DNA of 62,000 nt from Adiantum capillus-veneris. Taxonomy: Eukaryota; Streptophyta; Polypodiopsida; Polypodiales; Pteridaceae. Numbering within the stretch: the first letter of the stretch is position 1; every line of letters begins with the position of its first letter. A program made the translations under genes and the position numbers. Below the pieces are notes generated by a model that ran no database searches, had not been told where the DNA came from, and worked only from the letters and a program-made list of their open reading frames with translations. Location: assembly GCA_014529385.2 (NCBI GenBank), contig CM043943.1, positions 101,113,355 to 101,175,354 on the forward strand, written 5' to 3'. Shown here piece by piece: positions 59,101 through 62,000 of this stretch.

Positions 59101-60446
59101 GACTTGTTGCAAAGGGTTATGCACAACAAAAAGGCATAGATTATGAAGAGAATTTTGCTCCCACTTGTCGTATGACTATTGTGTGTTTTCTATGTGCATT
59201 GGCAGCTCATTTTGGTTGGGATGTACATCAATCAGACATTGTTACTGCTTTCTTGAATGGTGACATATTTGAGGAAGTTTATGTAACGCAGCCTCGCGGT
59301 TTTGTCATAAAAGGACAAGAGGACAAAGTGTGCAAATGTAACAAGGCTTTGTATGGGTTGAAGCAATCTCCTCCTGCTTGGTATGAGAAAGCTGACACTC
59401 ATTTGGTCAAACAAGGCTTTCGTAACAGTCCAACAGAAAGAACATTGTATGTAAAGCATGAGGGTGATGTATTTCTCATCATGGTTCTTTATGTTGATGA
59501 TTTGCTGATCATTGGACCAAATGAGAGACATATTGCTGAATTTAAGGCTGATTTGAATGCTACTTTCAAGATGAAAGATTTGGGGCTGTTGCATCATTAT
59601 TTGGGAATACAGTTTAAGTAGTGTGATGGTGGTATTGCCTTGTGTCAGAAAAGTTACATAGAGACATTGCTATGTAAGTTTGGACTTGAGGATTGCAAAC
59701 CTATTGCCACTCCCATGGAAACAAATTTGAAGTTGAGTCTACATGATGCTGGCGATCCTGCTGATGTCACTCTTTACCAAACTGCTATTGGCTGCCTCAT
59801 TTATGTATGCAACACGAGGCCGGATATTCAGTTTGCAGTCTCACAGGTCAGTAGATTTATGCATAGCTCAGGGTCTAAGCATTGGCAGGCTATCAAGAGG
59901 ATTTTCCGCTACCTTAGTGGCACTTTACATCTTGGCTTGTTTTATCCCAAGGGGGGATCATTGCCGCCAGACTTACATGCTTTTTCGGACTCAAATTGGG
60001 CTGGTTGTTTTGACACGAGAGTATCCACAAGTGGTTTTTGTTTCATGCTTGGCAGTTCATGTATATCATGGTTGAGCAAGAAGAAACCTATTGTGCCCAC
60101 TTCGAGTTGTGAGGCTGAGTACAGGGAAGTCTTCACAGCTACGGTTGAGTGTGTATGGCTCAGACGCCTTATGGCTGATTTGGGTGTTGGACAGGACACT
60201 GCCAACACTATCTACACTGATAGTCAGAGCGCATTGGTAGTTGCGAGGAACCCAGTTTTTCATGCTCGCACAAAGCACATTGAGGTGCATTACCACTATG
60301 TCAGGGAGAGGCTCTCAGCAGGAGAGATCAACTTGGCTTATGTGCCAACACAGGACAACCTTGCAGATCTTTTCACAAAGGCATTGTCTCATGAGAAGCT
60401 TGAAGCTTTCCGCAAAGATTTGGGCTTACTCCCCTTTGTGGACTGA
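56145..60446 (+). pseudogene. Copia gag-pol polyprotein, frameshifted
   Basis: It starts at MADNNNIDVFKMFAPEDRLD. The Gag domain runs to about 56930, with one frameshift near 56640. The zinc knuckle is CHYCKANDHLIKSC (near 56993). The protease motif is WYFDSGATKHITSH (near 57243), with Asp-Ser-Gly intact. A frameshift falls near 57330. The integrase zinc-binding domain is HACFGHLNFANL...CEGCVLGK (57665-57790). The core holds FIDDYSRHAWVF, LRSDRGGEYMS and TPQKNGVAERKNR (57925-58170), with frameshifts near 57830 and 57980. RT includes SDIVTAFLNGDIFEEVYV and YVDDLLIIG (59492), after a frameshift near 59050. An in-frame TAG occurs at about 59619. RNase H has AFSDSNWAGC, SSCEAEY and TDSQSALVVA, and ends at 60446. 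The gene is Copia by domain order, complete in content but broken in at least five places. Confidence 0.93.
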
Positions 60447-60521
60447 TCCTGTCCTCAGGGCATGGAACTTCCCTTTACTGATGTGCCAGCTCTCGTTCAC
60501 CGCATCACTCGAGGGGGGATT

Positions 60522-60748
60522 TGTTACCATATACATGTGGTAGTGATGTGTGTGAACACACTAGGACCGCCGGGGCATTTTTTCCCTCTTTAGGAGGTTT
60601 TTTCCCCCGTGAATTGTATATACGCCCATCACTCTAGGGCTATCTATCTTTCCATTGCACACTAAGTAAAACACTCTCTATTGTGTGCCTTGAGCTTCCT
60701 TCGTCTTCTCCAAGATGTGTGTGTTTATCTGCAACCCTAATTCCAACA
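60522..60748 (+). repeat. 3' LTR of the full-length Copia element
   Basis: 227 bp, about 3 percent different from the 5' LTR by eye. Confidence 0.95.
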
Positions 60749-60965
60749 ATTTTGGGTGTTTTGCAGGGCCATCGTGCCTCCATTTGTAGCATTAAATATC
60801 TTACTTCTCTTTTCTAGTTTTTGGTTTCGAGTTTCTTTGGATGCTAACTCACTAGATTTGGATGTCCTCATGCCTATTAAATGGTATGATTTGCAAGATC
60901 ATCACTAAACATGTAAAAAAACACAAAAGTGATGGGCTTATTTCTCTTCATTTTGCACATCCCTT

Positions 60966-62000
60966 AGGTTCACACCATATCACTTAGTGTATAGTAAGGA
61001 GGCCATTTTACCCATTGAAGTACAATTGGCTAGTCTCAGGGTGCTAGCTAGGTGGATGGAATGCCCTAATTCTCATCTTCACAACCACATTCTTGATCTT
61101 GAGAGGCTTCACCTAGATATACAATATGCTATCAACTATTATGCAACACAGGCATAAAAACCCTTAGGTTCACACCATATCACCTAGTGTATAGTAAGGA
61201 GGCCATTTTACCCATTGAAGTACAATTGGCTAGTCTCAGGGTGCTAGCTAGGCGGATGGAATGCCCTAATTATCATCTTCACAACCACATTCTTGATCTG
61301 GAGAGGCTTCACCTAGATATAGAATATGCTATCAACTATTATGCAACACAGGCATAGCAACGTCGACTTACCTTTAACAAGGGACTTAAGGCAAAAGGTC
61401 TCAAGAAATGTGTGTTGGTCCTAAGGTATGATAATAGGTTTGGCACTAGGAAGAATAAAAAGTTTTCACCTAGATGGGAGGGGCCATTCATCTCATTAAT
61501 AAATTGCTACAACAATAGCAGTTACCAATTGATATATATAGATGGTAGGCTCAGAAAAAACACGTGTCAATGGATGGAGGCTAAAGCAGTACTTTTTGAG
61601 GTTTGATGAAGCACCTATGATGGATGTCCCTGAGGAGGGAGACTCCTCAACCTCAATTGAGGGAAGGACAATTGGCTAGTCTCAGGGTGCTAGCTAGGCG
61701 GATGGAATGCCCTAATTCTCATCTTCACAACCACATTCTTGATCTGGAGAGGCTTCACCTAGATATAGAATATGCTATCAACTATTATGCAACACAAGCA
61801 TAGCAACGTTGACTTACCTTTAACAAGGGACTTAAGGCAAAAGGTCTCAAGAAATGTGTGCTGGTCCTAAGGTATGATAATAGGTTTGACAATAGGAAGA
61901 ATAAAAAGTTTTCACCTAGATGGGAGGGGCCATTTGTCTCATTAATAAATTGCTACAACAATGGCAGTTACCAATTGATATATACAGATGGTAGGCTCAA
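60966..62000 (+). pseudogene. Ty3/gypsy integrase C-terminal end, tandemly triplicated
   Basis: Units begin near 60966, 61162 and 61668. They encode YHLVYSKEAILPIEVQLASL, LERLHLDIQYAINYYATQA, then (units 2 and 3) TFNKGLKAKGLKKCVLVLRY, KKFSPRWEGPFISLI and SYQLIY. This is the end of a Ty3/gypsy integrase. Unit 1 stops after about 190 bp. Unit 2 is about 450 bp, with an open frame from 61412 to 61606. Unit 3 starts inside the repeat and runs off the window. Copies are nearly identical, so the duplication is recent. Confidence 0.82.

Larger units (their letters stand above)
55584..60748 (+). mobile_element. Full-length Copia-type LTR retrotransposon, 5165 bp
   Basis: LTRs of 227 bp (55584-55810, 60522-60748) start TGTTACCATATACATGTGG, end ATTCCAACA and differ at about seven positions. 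The target duplication ATTTT is at 55579-55583 and 60749-60753. The primer site TGGTATCAGAGC is at 55813-55824, and the polypurine tract GAGGGGGGATT directly precedes the 3' LTR. The interior encodes Gag-PR-INT-RT-RNase H in Copia order with frameshifts. It is nested in the 3' LTR of the LARD-like element. Confidence 0.96.
51160..60791. mobile_element. Coding-poor LTR element (LARD-like), with a Copia element nested in its 3' LTR
   Basis: The 5' LTR is 51160-51622. The 3' LTR is 55170-55583, resuming at 60754 and ending at 60791 after the nested Copia element. LTRs share ATTTTATTATCTAGTGCA, AGGCTAAGGGTTATG, TCTATAAATAAATA, GATCATGGATTTGTGCGAGT and end TTTGTAGCA. The primer site TGGTATCAGAGC is at 51624-51635. 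The interior of about 3.5 kb has no gag or pol domain that I can recognise. No target duplication is visible at the outer ends. Confidence 0.82.

Overview
The window looks like nuclear DNA from a land plant with a large, repeat-rich genome. The evidence is plant-type LTR retrotransposons primed by initiator-Met tRNA (TGGTATCAGAGC next to the LTRs), plant-type CACTA (TNP2/DUF4218/DUF4216) and hAT (BED/DUF659) transposase remnants, GT-AG introns of 70-180 bp, MITEs, and long CT, CA and poly-G tracts. A fern or other non-seed plant is possible, but this is a guess. No ordinary host gene could be identified with confidence. Almost everything recognisable is a mobile element, and many are nested.

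Layout. 1-2640: tandem repeats (about 167 bp, then about 43 bp), LTR-like sequence and a CT tract. 2899-4275: a protein-kinase-like gene with four in-frame stops. 4521-5328: an unrecognised split coding region. 5570-17520: a decayed hAT transposase on the minus strand, split by a 9.87-kb terminal-inverted-repeat transposon at 5953-15821. 17690-19800: tandem repeats and microsatellites. About 19600-24750: a CACTA relic containing a MITE. 24770-29520: gene-poor sequence. 29525-30985: a TRIM-like element. 32515-36292: three MITEs. 36480-50716: a minus-strand Ty3/gypsy relic broken up by a young non-autonomous Copia element (37024-40709), a second Ty3/gypsy relic (42417-47541) and a TTAA-flanked TIR element (48357-49695). 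51160-60791: a coding-poor LTR element whose 3' LTR was hit by a complete Copia element (55584-60748). 60960-62000: tandemly duplicated Ty3/gypsy integrase ends.

The outstanding object is the 9.87-kb element. Between 28-bp inverted repeats it carries (1) a DDE-type transposase gene, (2) an unrecognised acidic-protein gene on the minus strand, (3) a five-exon gene coding for a histone-H3-like domain with the H3 tail ARTKQTARK, followed by a linker, a Ulp1/C48-type cysteine protease with visible His, Asn, Gln and Cys residues, and an SPKK-rich H1-like tail, and (4) an unrecognised minus-strand gene with a possible BAH-like start. Genes 2 and 3 diverge from a shared region with two opposed TATA boxes, four CACGTG boxes and AACGG motifs, set between arrays of an ACGCGATA-type repeat. 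The H3 domain mixes canonical H3 features with centromeric-H3 features: a longer loop 1, an Arg-Trp pair and Lys-Asp-Phe near the end. I know of no described transposon that carries a histone H3 fused to a SUMO-protease-like domain. Genes 1 and 3 have in-frame stops in this copy but no visible frameshifts, so this copy is probably inactive.
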